The translations under genes and the position numbers were made by a program. The notes under the pieces were generated by a model. The model saw nothing but the letters and a program-made list of their open reading frames with translations, was not told the DNA's origin and ran no database searches. From JBLMYQ01 sp050258375 (lineage in GTDB: Bacteria > Bacillota > Clostridia > Acetivibrionales > UBA4821): DNA of 42,973 bases. The stretch is taken from positions 1 to 42,973 of the forward strand of contig JBLMYQ010000010.1 in the NCBI GenBank assembly GCA_050258375.1. Direction: 5' to 3'. This document shows positions 25,075 through 32,917 of this stretch, in pieces (the stretch's first letter is position 1; the number at the start of each line of letters is the position of its first letter).

Positions 25075-25362
25075 ATGAGCGAAGAAAGAGATGATGTATT
25101 AGTACTTATGGATGAAGAAGGTAATGAAACAGAATTCGAATATCTTGATACGGTCGAGATGAATGACATGGAGTATGTTGTATTACTTCCAGTACAAGAA
25201 AATGAAAGCGAACCATCTGAAGAGGTTCTTATTCTAAAGGTTGAACAGGATGAAAACGATGAAGATGTTTTCTCCAGTGTTGATGATGAAAAAGAACTAA
25301 ATGAAGTGTTTGAAAAGTTTAAAGAACAGGCTGGAGAAGAATTTGATTTCGTAGAGGAATAA
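25075..25362 (+). CDS. DUF1292 protein (YrzB family)
   Basis: The 95-residue, very acidic protein begins MSEERDDVLVLMDEEGNETE, with the conserved FEYLDTVEMNDMEYVVLLPV core and a Glu/Asp-rich tail, typical of DUF1292/YrzB. Its function is unknown, but it is encoded after ruvX in many Firmicutes. ATG 25075 gives the standard start, although aaaaaggag is 11 nt away. A start-stop pair (ATGTGA at 25064-25069) lies between them. Confidence 0.9.
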   Translation: MSEERDDVLVLMDEEGNETEFEYLDTVEMNDMEYVVLLPVQENESEPSEEVLILKVEQDENDEDVFSSVDDEKELNEVFEKFKEQAGEEFDFVEE

Positions 25363-25402
25363 AGATTTAAAGCAAATTTCGTGTTTTAGATTGCTCATAT
25401 TG

Positions 25403-25431
25403 TTGAAAAAAGTGCCAAAATATGCTATAAT
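25403..25431 (+). promoter_or_regulatory. Strong promoter of the 6S-like RNA
   Basis: TTGAAA (25403-25408), a 17-nt spacer and a perfect TATAAT (25426-25431). Transcription would begin near 25438, a few bases before the closing stem of the structured RNA. Confidence 0.65.
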
Positions 25432-25437
25432 AAAAAT

Positions 25438-25626
25438 ATAAAATTCCTACTAGGTGCGTGCTATTATTTGTTTCAAACCTACGCAAATAATTTGGGAGCA
25501 AATCTCCGGATGCAGCACATAAGCCCTGTAGTATTTAGGGGAAATGTAATATGTCCGGGATGCACCCACCTGTTGAAAAGGGCAGGTTTTGTAAGCTAAT
25601 AAACTCACGGCTGTGTGGGAAACAAC
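25438..25626 (+). ncRNA. ssrS: Structured non-coding RNA, probably 6S RNA (ssrS)
   Basis: This stretch lacks an ORF, starts right after a strong promoter and ends before a terminator. Its ends pair: ttcctac (25444-25450) with gtgggaa (25615-25621), 7 bp with one G-U. Inside are several short stems, including ggag/ctcc, acctg/caggt and attatttg/caaataat. The length of about 185 nt, the closed ends and the absence of a dependent gene fit 6S RNA, which binds the sigma-A holoenzyme in stationary phase. The identification is inference from architecture and a general resemblance of the 5' part (taggtgcgtgctatt) to clostridial 6S; I could not check it against a covariance model. A riboswitch is less likely because a terminator and a separate promoter lie before the next gene. 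Confidence 0.5.
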
Positions 25627-25643
25627 AAAAATGATTCAATTGA

Positions 25644-25678
25644 GGAGAGGTATCTAACAGATATCTCTCTTTGTTTTT
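25644..25678 (+). terminator. Rho-independent terminator after the 6S-like RNA
   Basis: ggagaggtatct (25644-25655) pairs with agatatctctct (25659-25670) apart from G-U wobbles, with a 3-nt loop, followed by ttgttttt. Confidence 0.7.
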
Positions 25679-25721
25679 ACAGAAATTACGAAATATTTCA
25701 TAATATAACCATTCTAAATTA

Positions 25722-25750
25722 TTGATAATTAAGGAAAATACCTATATAAT
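25722..25750 (+). promoter_or_regulatory. Strong promoter upstream of the ATPase-kor operon
   Basis: TTGATA (25722-25727), a 17-nt spacer and TATAAT (25745-25750). The start of transcription would be about 165 nt before the ATPase gene at 25922, giving a long AT-rich leader (25757-25921) in which I see no gene and no recognisable riboswitch. Confidence 0.55.
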
Positions 25751-25921
25751 ATATGCTGTATAATAGTTAATTAAGATAGTAAAATATAAAATAGGAAAGT
25801 AGAAGAAATTTACAGCAAGAAAATGCATTTATAAGGAATATTGAATTAAGTTGGATTATTAATGAAATTTGTTTAAAAATCTTAAAATATTATTTAGCAC
25901 GGATTTGTTATAGGTGATATA

Positions 25922-26602
25922 ATGTTAAGTGAGCTGAATAACAACAAGCTATTTATTTTTGTTGGACATTTTGGAAGTGGTAAGACAGAAACCGCAGTGA
26001 ATTTTGCACTGGAAATTAAAAAGCATGTAGATAAAGTTAATGTAATAGATTTAGATATTGTAAATCCATTTTTCAGAACCCAAGATTTAGAAAAGGAACT
26101 GGAAGAGCAAGGTATAAAAGTTATATCCTCAAGTTTTACAGGGACGAATGTCGAAATGCCATCTCTGCCGGCAAATATATCGATTGTACTTCAGGAAAGT
26201 GAAAGCGTAACTGTTTTAGATATTGGTGGAGATGATATAGGAGCAAAAATTCTTTCCAGTTACAGAGAATATATTATTTCTCAGAGCTTTGAGCTTTTTT
26301 GTGTAATAAATACTTTTAGACCTTATACAGATACTGAAGAAAAAATTATAAGAATGATAGAGTATATTCAAAATTCTTCAAGGTTAAAAGTTTCATCGTT
26401 AGTAAACAATGCTAACCTTTCTGATGAAACAACAATTGAAGATATATTGGAAAGTCAAAAAATAATAGAGAAAGTAAGTGAAAAACTTAACATACCAATT
26501 TCATTTATTTGTGTGAATGAAGCTCTTGCCAGGGAAGCAGCAAAAGTTTTCAAACAAGATATTATTGTTCATAAGCTGAGGGTTGGACTTCCGTGGGTGT
26601 AA
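25922..26602 (+). CDS. P-loop ATPase (SIMIBI/ParA-like) of unknown role
   Basis: The 226-residue protein has a clear Walker A motif, GHFGSGKTE (about residues 15-23), a switch-like DLDIVNPFFRTQD, and VTVLDIGGDDIGAK as the Walker B-type strand. Size and motifs fit a compact SIMIBI-class nucleotide-binding protein rather than chromosomal ParA. It is the first gene in a run that continues with a PilZ-like protein and the subunits of a 2-oxoacid:ferredoxin oxidoreductase, so a role in that enzyme's assembly or control is possible but unproved. The start is ATG 25922 behind taggtgat. Confidence 0.7.
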   Translation: MLSELNNNKLFIFVGHFGSGKTETAVNFALEIKKHVDKVNVIDLDIVNPFFRTQDLEKELEEQGIKVISSSFTGTNVEMPSLPANISIVLQESESVTVLDIGGDDIGAKILSSYREYIISQSFELFCVINTFRPYTDTEEKIIRMIEYIQNSSRLKVSSLVNNANLSDETTIEDILESQKIIEKVSEKLNIPISFICVNEALAREAAKVFKQDIIVHKLRVGLPWV

Positions 26603-26663
26603 AAACCAATAAAATTTACGAATACTTTGCATGCATGGCCAATCTATTCGGGGGGGAATGTTA

Positions 26664-27341
26664 ATGCAGGAATCTAGTCTGGATAAAGTATTAAAAGAAG
26701 GTCAGTCTCTTGAGGTAAAATTCAACGAAAAGCAAAATTGGATTAATACCACTTTATTTAAAGCGTATGAATCTATCCTTGAAATTGATTTTGGCCAGGC
26801 AGAAACTCCTTTGGATGAGTTTATTGCTATTGGAGATTCAGTTAACTGTAAATTTACATCAGATGGCTGCGACTATCTTATTCAAGGGTGGATATCAAGG
26901 ATAAAAATTGATGCACCTCAGAGAATAACGGTTCAGATTCATAAGATTGATAAAACAGAAGGTCTGGGAGACGGGAAATCCTATGATATTTTCATTGGAT
27001 GTATCATTCGTGTTGATCCAAAAGAAAAAGGGAGCTTCTTGATTGCAAAGAAAATATCTACCCATACAATTACAATAGGATTAAAACAAGGAATAGAACT
27101 TATGGAAAAAATGTATATGGAGCTTTTGCTTCCTGACAATGTTACGTTTAGGACTGCTATTGAAATAGAAAAACCAGGTTCCTTGCAGGGAAGTAAGGAT
27201 TTTGTTGCAAAAATATCTGAACCTGATACGCTTAATAAAAGAATATTAGAGAATTTTATAGCAGAGCTAAAAAATACTGAGTCACAGTCGCAAGAAAAGC
27301 ACGAATCTTTTTGGAAGAGAAACAGTAAAATTGGTTCATAG
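26664..27341 (+). CDS. PilZ-like/YcgR-type two-domain protein (divergent)
   Basis: The 225-residue cytoplasmic protein resembles the YcgR architecture. The first beta-barrel half contains EFIAIGDSVNCKF and a YLIQGWISRIK segment. The second half resembles a PilZ domain: SYDIFIGCIIRVDPKEKGSF, then ISTHTITIGLKQGIELMEKM and MELLLPDNVTFRTAIEIE. The usual RxxxR and (D/N)xSxxG c-di-GMP motifs are not clear, so it may no longer bind c-di-GMP. ATG 26664 is chosen for its position after ggggggg; the frame is open to TTG 26631. It sits between the P-loop ATPase and the ferredoxin subunit gene (15-nt gap). Confidence 0.5.
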   Translation: MQESSLDKVLKEGQSLEVKFNEKQNWINTTLFKAYESILEIDFGQAETPLDEFIAIGDSVNCKFTSDGCDYLIQGWISRIKIDAPQRITVQIHKIDKTEGLGDGKSYDIFIGCIIRVDPKEKGSFLIAKKISTHTITIGLKQGIELMEKMYMELLLPDNVTFRTAIEIEKPGSLQGSKDFVAKISEPDTLNKRILENFIAELKNTESQSQEKHESFWKRNSKIGS

Positions 27342-27356
27342 TGGTGGGGGAATATA

Positions 27357-27563
27357 ATGCCTAAAGTAATTTTTCATGAAGAAAGATGTAAAGGATGCAA
27401 ATTATGCATACAATTTTGTCCTAAAAATATTCTTGAGGTAGATACTAATAAAATTAACGCTAAAGGATTTTATGCTATAAAGGTTTCCGATAACGAAAAA
27501 TGTATAGGTTGTGCTTCTTGTGCAGTAATGTGCCCAGATGTTGCAATTGAAATAGAGAAGTAA
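27357..27563 (+). CDS. 2-oxoacid:ferredoxin oxidoreductase, delta (2x[4Fe-4S] ferredoxin) subunit
   Basis: The 68-residue protein carries two classical [4Fe-4S] motifs, CKGCKLCIQFCP and CIGCASCAVMCP, and corresponds to KorD/VorD. It passes electrons from the thiamine-containing core to free ferredoxin. The alpha, beta and gamma subunit genes follow. Its stop codon TAA is also the first three bases of a family B repeat (27561-27669), so the repeat begins inside the gene end. Confidence 0.9.
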   Translation: MPKVIFHEERCKGCKLCIQFCPKNILEVDTNKINAKGFYAIKVSDNEKCIGCASCAVMCPDVAIEIEK

Positions 27564-27669
27564 CTCACTCCTTTCCTCTCTCTTTCAATAGAGAGGAAAT
27601 AATATAGCTGCGAGGGATTTTCAGTTCTTCCCTCTATAGTATAGAGAGGGAAGCTAGAAGGGTGAGTTA
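27561..27669 (+). repeat. MITE-like repeat with terminal inverted repeats (family B, copy 1)
   Basis: The ends are taactcactcc (27561-27571) and gggtgagtta (27660-27669), inverted repeats of about 10 bp with one mismatch. Inside are two palindromes: one around cctctctctttcaatagagagg and one around ccctctatagtatagaggg-type sequence. The element fills the gap between the ferredoxin and alpha subunit genes. Related sequence is found at 31327-31503 and 35154-35185. Confidence 0.55.
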
Positions 27670-27698
27670 GCAATAAATTGTTTAGTTGGAGGTTATCA

Positions 27699-28754
27699 AT
27701 GACTAAAAAGATATTAATGAAGGGTAATGAGGCAATTGCCGAAGCCGCGGTACAGTCAGGATGCAGACACTATTTTGGATATCCAATAACCCCCCAAACC
27801 GAAATTGCTGCTTATATGGCAAGCAGGATGCCGGAAGTTGGGGGTGTTTTTTTGCAAGCAGAAAGTGAAATTTCTGCAATTAATATGGTGTATGGGGCAT
27901 CTTCAACCGGGGTAAGAGTAATGACATCCTCATCCAGTCCGGGAATAAGCCTTAAACAGGAAGGCTTGTCCTATATTGCCGGAGCAGAGCTGCCATGCGT
28001 AATAGTTAATGTTATGAGAGGTGGTCCTGGATTAGGAGGAATATTGCCTTCTCAATCTGATTATTTTCAAGCAGTTAAAGGCGGAGGACATGGCGATTAT
28101 AAAACTGTTGTGTTTGCACCTAATACTGTTCAGGAAATGTATGATTTTACAATGCTTGCATTTGATATAGCTGATAAATATAGGATTACGGTAATGATTC
28201 TTGCAGATGGACATTTAGGGCAGGTTATGGAGCCAATGACTCTGAATACTTCAGCAAAGATGGAAAAACCAAGAAAAGATTGGGCTCTAACCGGTACTGG
28301 TGAAAAGAGACATCATAATGTCATTACTTCAATACATTTGAAGGGTGAAGACTTGGAAAACCATAACAACAAGCTCCAAGCAAAATATGCAAGGATTAAA
28401 TCTGAAGAAGTAAAATATGAATTGTTTAATTGTGAAAATGCCGATGTAATTATTGTTGCTTATGGCTCGGTTGCCAGAATTGCAAAAGAGGCAGCTAAGG
28501 CTGCGGAAAAGGAAGGCATAAAGGTTGGGCTGTTAAGACCGATAACATTATGGCCGTTTCCTGATGAAATTATTGCCGGTTTGGCTGAAAAAGTTAAAGG
28601 CTTTGTGGTTGTCGAAATGAGTACCGGACAAATGCTTGAAGATGTAAAGTTAGCTGTTAATGGCAAACGCCCGGTATTGTTTCACGGAAGAACAGGTGGA
28701 ATGGTTCCGTTGAAGGAAGATATAATTCAGGTGGTAAGAGAGGGGCTAAAATAG
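27699..28754 (+). CDS. 2-oxoacid:ferredoxin oxidoreductase, alpha subunit (VorB/KorA)
   Basis: The 351-residue subunit carries the pyrimidine-binding part of the thiamine pyrophosphate enzyme that converts a 2-oxoacid, CoA and oxidised ferredoxin to acyl-CoA, CO2 and reduced ferredoxin. It shows GYPITPQTEI, the diagnostic motif, then MTSSSSPGISLKQEGLSY and VMRGGPGLGGILPSQSDY, with a C-terminal transketolase-like domain (VIIVAYGSVARIAKEA, LWPFPDE). ATG 27699 follows tggaggttatca; the TTG at 27678 would add seven residues. Whether the substrate is branched-chain 2-oxoacid (Vor) or 2-oxoglutarate (Kor) cannot be read from the sequence. Confidence 0.93.
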   Translation: MTKKILMKGNEAIAEAAVQSGCRHYFGYPITPQTEIAAYMASRMPEVGGVFLQAESEISAINMVYGASSTGVRVMTSSSSPGISLKQEGLSYIAGAELPCVIVNVMRGGPGLGGILPSQSDYFQAVKGGGHGDYKTVVFAPNTVQEMYDFTMLAFDIADKYRITVMILADGHLGQVMEPMTLNTSAKMEKPRKDWALTGTGEKRHHNVITSIHLKGEDLENHNNKLQAKYARIKSEEVKYELFNCENADVIIVAYGSVARIAKEAAKAAEKEGIKVGLLRPITLWPFPDEIIAGLAEKVKGFVVVEMSTGQMLEDVKLAVNGKRPVLFHGRTGGMVPLKEDIIQVVREGLK

Positions 28755-28931
28755 AGTGTAAAGTGTAAAGTTAAAATCAGTGCTGATATTAGTCGCTTTG
28801 CGGTATCCCCCTTATTAAGGTTTGACTAGTGACTTAGAAGTCCTTGGAGCCCTTAAGAAGAAAGCTGTCAGCGAAGCTGATGGAGGGATATTTAGGGTCT
28901 TTACACAGAACAAGAAATATTGGAGGTTGGA
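28753..28931 (+). repeat. Intergenic region with inverted family A repeat and a conserved-looking element
   Basis: The gap before the beta subunit starts with an inverted copy of family A (agagtgtaaagtgtaaag, 28753-28770, continuing ttaaaatc). From about 28787 to 28915 the sequence is GC-richer, includes a short perfect hairpin tcagc-gaa-gctga (28868-28880), and contains a short reading frame (SDLEVLGALKKKAVSEAD...) that runs out of frame into the next gene. I read it as a dispersed intergenic element, not a gene. Confidence 0.4.
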
Positions 28932-29681
28932 ATGGAAACAAAAAAAGTATTTACTAAACCAAAATCCTTGGCGGATGTACAAACATCATACTGCCCGGGG
29001 TGTACACATGGTATTATTCACAGGCTCATTGCAGAAGTAATTGATGAACTTGGAGTGGAAGGTACTACTATTGGAGTTGCTCCGGTTGGTTGTGCTGTTT
29101 TTGCATATAATTTTTTTAATTTTGATATGATTCAAGCTCCTCACGGCAGGGCACCGGCGGTAGCAACAGGCATCAAAAGGGTTTTTCCGGAAAATATAAT
29201 ATTTTCTTATCAGGGAGATGGGGACCTTGCTGCAATTGGAACCGCTGAGATTATTCATGCGGCGGCAAGAGGAGAGAAAATAACCGTTGTATTCGTAAAC
29301 AACGCAATATATGGAATGACTAATGGGCAGATGGCACCTACTACACTTATAGGGCAGATAACTGATACTACACCTCGCGGAAGAAATCCAGAGGCTAACG
29401 GCTACCCAATAAAGGTTAGTGAAATGCTTGCAACCCTTGAGGGAGTTGTATATGTTGAAAGAGTTTCAACCCATGATGTAAAGCATGTTCATAGAGCGAA
29501 AAAGGCTATAAAAAAAGCTTTTGAAGTTCAGCTTAATAGAGAAGGATTTGCGATGGTTGAGGTTTTATCAAGCTGTCCATCCAATTGGGGACTAAGTCCT
29601 GTTGAATCTCTTAAGTGGATTGAAGAAAAGATGATTCCGCAGTATCCGCTGGGAGTGTATAAGGATAGTGTACAGAAATAG
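28932..29681 (+). CDS. 2-oxoacid:ferredoxin oxidoreductase, beta subunit
   Basis: The 249-residue subunit binds the pyrophosphate of thiamine pyrophosphate. Diagnostic stretches are YCPGCTHGIIHRL, GVAPVGCAVFAYNF, and the TPP motif FSYQGDGDLAAIGTAEIIHA followed by NNAIYGMTNGQMAPTT. All features of an active beta subunit are present. ATG 28932 is preceded by tggaggttgg; the TTG at 28920 would add four residues. It forms the catalytic core with the alpha subunit at 27699. Confidence 0.93.
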   Translation: METKKVFTKPKSLADVQTSYCPGCTHGIIHRLIAEVIDELGVEGTTIGVAPVGCAVFAYNFFNFDMIQAPHGRAPAVATGIKRVFPENIIFSYQGDGDLAAIGTAEIIHAAARGEKITVVFVNNAIYGMTNGQMAPTTLIGQITDTTPRGRNPEANGYPIKVSEMLATLEGVVYVERVSTHDVKHVHRAKKAIKKAFEVQLNREGFAMVEVLSSCPSNWGLSPVESLKWIEEKMIPQYPLGVYKDSVQK

Positions 29682-29682
29682 C

Positions 29683-29758
29683 AGTGTAAAATGTAGAGTG
29701 TAAGGGTATTCCTCAGTTCTAGTTTTTTAACTTTACATTTTAAACTTTAAACTGATTT
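29683..29758 (+). repeat. Inverted pair of family A repeats
   Basis: agtgtaaaatgtagagtg (29683-29700) and an oppositely oriented unit centred on ttttttaactttacattt (29723-29740), continuing taaactttaaact, fill the gap between beta and gamma subunit genes. The two could pair imperfectly in RNA. Both resemble the repeat in the ribBA-ribH gap. Confidence 0.45.
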
Positions 29759-29772
29759 AATGGGGTGATATA

Positions 29773-30309
29773 GTGACTTATAATATAATATTTTCCGGAT
29801 TTGGCGGGCAGGGGATTCTGTCTGCGGGCAAATTAGTTGCACAAGCAGCAATGTTGGAAGGTAAAAATGTTTCATGGCTTCCTTCGTATGGTCCGGAAAA
29901 AAGAGGAGGAACATCAAATTGTCATGTAATTGTTTCAGATGAACCTGTAGGTTCTCCCTATATAACATCACCTAATCTGGTAATTGCCATGAGCAAGCAA
30001 GCTTTTGACAAATATGAAGAAATTATTGCAGAACAGGGAATAATGATATATGACGGCAATGCGGTTTCAGCTGAGCCTTCAAGGGATGATTTAAAATATT
30101 ATAAAATACCTGCAACCCAAATGGCTATTGAAGCAGGTTTTTCAAAGCTGGCGAATGTGATATTTCTTGGTAAGCTTATAGGTGTCACTGATTTGGTTAA
30201 GCAGGATTATATAATAGAGGCATTAAAGGAAATTCTGCCTGAACAAAAACATTATTTAATACCTGATGAAATAAAATTATTGAAAATGGGAATGGATTAT
30301 GAAGCTTAA
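29773..30309 (+). CDS. 2-oxoacid:ferredoxin oxidoreductase, gamma subunit
   Basis: The 178-residue subunit belongs to the KorC/PorG-type gamma family. It begins MTYNIIFSGFGGQGILSAGKL, the characteristic nucleotide-like motif, followed by WLPSYGPEKRGGTSNCHVIVSD and SPNLVIAMSKQAFDKYE. It completes the alpha-beta-gamma-delta set encoded from 27357. The start codon is GTG 29773 with ggggtgata upstream. It overlaps queA by 11 nt, so the tRNA-modification genes may be co-transcribed with the oxidoreductase. Confidence 0.92.
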   Translation: MTYNIIFSGFGGQGILSAGKLVAQAAMLEGKNVSWLPSYGPEKRGGTSNCHVIVSDEPVGSPYITSPNLVIAMSKQAFDKYEEIIAEQGIMIYDGNAVSAEPSRDDLKYYKIPATQMAIEAGFSKLANVIFLGKLIGVTDLVKQDYIIEALKEILPEQKHYLIPDEIKLLKMGMDYEA

Positions 30310-31327
30310 AGACTTTTATTATGACCTTCCTGAAGAGCTTATTGCACAAGAACCGATAAAAAACAGGGAAGAGTCAAGACTTCTTGTTCTTGATAAAAAT
30401 AATGGCAAAATAGAACATAAAATCTTTAAAGATATAATTGATTATTTGAATGAAGGAGATTGCCTAGTATTAAATGATACAAAGGTAATTCCTGCAAGGC
30501 TTTATGGCACTAAGAAAAATACTGGCGCAAGAATTGAGATTGTTTTACTCAAAGAGATTTGTGACAATCAATGGGAGGTTCTTGTAAGGCCGGGGAAAAG
30601 GGTTCAAAAAGGCTGCCTGATTATATTTGGTGATAATAATGAACTAAGCTGTGAAGTTGTTGATATACTTGAAGGCGGGAACAGGCTTGTCAGATTTGAT
30701 TATGAAGGTATATTCCTTAACATTTTAGACAAAATAGGGCTTATGCCACTGCCGCCATATATAAAAGCCAAGCTTGAAGACAAAGGAAGATATCAGACTG
30801 TGTATGCAAAAAATCCCGGTTCTGCTGCAGCTCCTACTGCAGGGCTTCATTTTACAGGCAATCTGCTGAATGAAATTAGAGATAAGGGAATAAAAGTGGC
30901 ATATACAACTTTGAATATAGGACTTGGAACTTTCAGACCGGTTAAGGTTGACGATATTGAAGAGCATAAAATGCATTCTGAGTATTATGAAATTAATCAG
31001 GAAGCTTGCGATATTATCAACAGGGCAAAAGAAAATGGAGGAAGAATAATTTCTGTTGGAACAACTGCATCACGAGTTCTGGAAACGGTTGCTGATACTG
31101 ATGGAAAGGTTAGTCCATACAAAGGATGGACTGACATTTTTATTTATCCGGGCTATAGATTTAAGGTTGTGGATTCACTAATTACAAACTTTCACCTGCC
31201 TGAATCAACATTGCTGATGTTGGTATCAGCTTTGGCAGGAAGGGAAAACATAATAAAGGCATATAATGAGGCGGTTGCGTGCAGGTATAGATTCTTTTCT
31301 TTCGGAGACGCAATGGTGATAAAATAG
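30299..31327 (+). CDS. queA: tRNA preQ1(34) S-adenosylmethionine ribosyltransferase-isomerase
   Basis: The 342-residue enzyme transfers and rearranges the ribosyl group of S-adenosylmethionine onto preQ1 in tRNA, the penultimate step of queuosine synthesis. It begins MKLKDFYYDLPEELIAQEP and contains the family stretches LNDTKVIPARL, EVLVRPGKR, PLPPYI, YQTVYAKNPGSAAAPTAGLH and FITNFHLPEST-like LITNFHLPESTLLMLVSA. Length is normal. Its start overlaps the end of the oxidoreductase gamma subunit gene; tgt follows after a repeat-filled 176-nt gap. Confidence 0.95.
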   Translation: MKLKDFYYDLPEELIAQEPIKNREESRLLVLDKNNGKIEHKIFKDIIDYLNEGDCLVLNDTKVIPARLYGTKKNTGARIEIVLLKEICDNQWEVLVRPGKRVQKGCLIIFGDNNELSCEVVDILEGGNRLVRFDYEGIFLNILDKIGLMPLPPYIKAKLEDKGRYQTVYAKNPGSAAAPTAGLHFTGNLLNEIRDKGIKVAYTTLNIGLGTFRPVKVDDIEEHKMHSEYYEINQEACDIINRAKENGGRIISVGTTASRVLETVADTDGKVSPYKGWTDIFIYPGYRFKVVDSLITNFHLPESTLLMLVSALAGRENIIKAYNEAVACRYRFFSFGDAMVIK

Positions 31328-31503
31328 TTTACCCTCCTACCCTCCCTGAAAAAGGGAGCGAAAAGTAGAGCTTTGAAAGAAAAGCTTCAAAGAATTAGCT
31401 ATTCGCCTCCTTTTAGGAGGGATAGGGAGGTCGGATTTTTATTTTTATGTTACTTTCCCTCTATTTTAAGAGATAGAATGAGGGTTGGATAAGGGGTGAG
31501 TTA
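31328..31503 (+). repeat. Repeat-rich queA-tgt gap (family B-related, possible terminator)
   Basis: The gap holds nested palindromes: accctccctgaaaaagggag-type sequence near 31335-31360, and cctccttttaggagg near 31411-31425, followed by ggatttttattttt, which could act as a terminator. The right end, from ttccctctattttaagag to ggggtgagtta (31493-31503), matches the right half of the family B element at 27620-27669. The repeat ends 1 nt before the tgt start and supplies part of its ribosome binding site (aaggggtgag). Confidence 0.5.
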
Positions 31504-32628
31504 ATGGCTATAAAATATGAATTGATAAAAAAATGTTCACGTACAGGGGCAAGAAGAGGAAGAGTGCATACGCCCCATGGAATAATTGAGACACCGATTT
31601 TTATGCCTGTTGGTACTCAGGCTAGCGTTAAATCTATTTCTCCTGATGAGCTCGAACAAATAGGTGCTAAAATAATACTCAGCAACACATATCATCTTTA
31701 TATAAGACCTGGACATGAGCTGGTGAAGCAGGCAGGAGGACTCCATGACTTTATGAATTGGAACGGAGCCATTCTTACTGACAGCGGCGGGTTTCAGGTA
31801 TTTAGCCTTGCTGATTTGAGAAATATTCAGGAGGAAGGGGTCACATTCAAGTCCCACCTTGATGGCTCTAAGCATTTTATTAGTCCTGAGAAGGCAATAG
31901 AAATCGAAAATGCTTTAGGGGCAGACATAATAATGGCTTTTGATGAATGCGCTCCATATCCAAGTGAGTATAATTATGCTAAAGAAGCTATGGAAAGAAC
32001 GACACGATGGGCTAAAAGGTGCAAGGAGACACATAAAAATACAGAAAAGCAGGCTTTGTTTGGGATTGTTCAAGGTGTGACCTATAAAGACTTAAGGGAA
32101 GAAAGTGCAAAGCAATTGGCAGCCTTGAATTTTCCTGGTTATGCTATAGGTGGATTAAGCGTTGGGGAGCCGGCTGAGATTATGTACGAAGTTTTGGATT
32201 ATACAGTGCCGATTTTACCTGAGGATAAGCCAAGATATCTTATGGGAGTGGGCACCCCAGATTATCTCATTGAAGGGGTAATGAGAGGAATTGATATGTT
32301 TGATTGTGTACTTCCTACCAGAATTGCAAGAAATGGTACTGCCATGACTTCACACGGAAAGGTTGTAATAAGAAATGCAACCTATGAAAAGGATTTCTCA
32401 CCTCTTGATTCAGAATGTGATTGTTATGCGTGTAAAAGCTTTACGCGTGCATATTTAAGACATTTGATTAAAGCTAATGAAATGCTGGGTATCAGGCTTG
32501 TATCTTTGCATAATTTAAGATTCTTGATAAAATTAATGGAAAATGTTAGAGTATCTATTGAAGAAGACAGGCTTCCTGAATTCAGGAAGGAATTTTATAA
32601 AAAATACGGTTACGGAGGGAGTATTTAG
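31504..32628 (+). CDS. tgt: tRNA-guanine transglycosylase
   Basis: The 374-residue enzyme exchanges guanine 34 of GUN-anticodon tRNAs for preQ1. Catalytic Asp93 is in LTDSGGFQVFSL and the nucleophile Asp267 is in FDCVLPTRIARNGTA. The zinc site CDCYACKSFTRAYLRHL with a downstream His is complete. The family N-terminus (RRGRVHTPHGIIETPIFMPV) is present. Together with the preceding queA it forms the core of queuosine modification; yajC follows 2 nt later, an order common across bacteria. Confidence 0.96.
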   Translation: MAIKYELIKKCSRTGARRGRVHTPHGIIETPIFMPVGTQASVKSISPDELEQIGAKIILSNTYHLYIRPGHELVKQAGGLHDFMNWNGAILTDSGGFQVFSLADLRNIQEEGVTFKSHLDGSKHFISPEKAIEIENALGADIIMAFDECAPYPSEYNYAKEAMERTTRWAKRCKETHKNTEKQALFGIVQGVTYKDLREESAKQLAALNFPGYAIGGLSVGEPAEIMYEVLDYTVPILPEDKPRYLMGVGTPDYLIEGVMRGIDMFDCVLPTRIARNGTAMTSHGKVVIRNATYEKDFSPLDSECDCYACKSFTRAYLRHLIKANEMLGIRLVSLHNLRFLIKLMENVRVSIEEDRLPEFRKEFYKKYGYGGSI

Positions 32629-32630
32629 TC

Positions 32631-32903
32631 ATGAAAAATGATATTATCACTATTCTGATGATGATTGCAATATTTGCGCTTTTCTATGCAACTGTTGTAA
32701 TGCCGCAAAGAAAAAGAGAAAGAAAAATACTGGATATGCAGAGCATGATTAAGGTTGGAGATGAAATTGTTACTTTTGCAGGAATACTTGGAAGAATAAT
32801 TAACATAAGTAATGATACAATCACTCTTGAGACAGGACCTGAAAAAACCAAGATAAGCATTTATAAATGGGCAGTAAAGGAGACCATTAATAAAAACAAA
32901 TAA
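32631..32903 (+). CDS. yajC: Preprotein translocase subunit YajC
   Basis: The 90-residue protein has an N-terminal transmembrane helix (ITILMMIAIFALFYATVVM) followed by PQRKRERKILDMQSMIKVGDE, the conserved YajC core with (V/I)GDEIVTFAGILGRI. YajC associates with SecDF and the Sec translocon. Position after tgt is conserved. The ribosome binding site ggaggga lies within the end of tgt. Confidence 0.93.
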   Translation: MKNDIITILMMIAIFALFYATVVMPQRKRERKILDMQSMIKVGDEIVTFAGILGRIINISNDTITLETGPEKTKISIYKWAVKETINKNK

Positions 32904-32917
32904 GCAAGCGGAATAAT

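Noticed and set aside
25438..25626. Cobalamin, lysine or other riboswitch
   Set aside because: Conserved boxes do not align, a terminator and a separate promoter lie before the next gene, and that gene has no matching function.
28822..29040. 72-residue + strand ORF overlapping the oxidoreductase beta subunit
   Set aside because: It runs out of frame into a highly conserved gene and has no ribosome binding site; better explained as an intergenic element.
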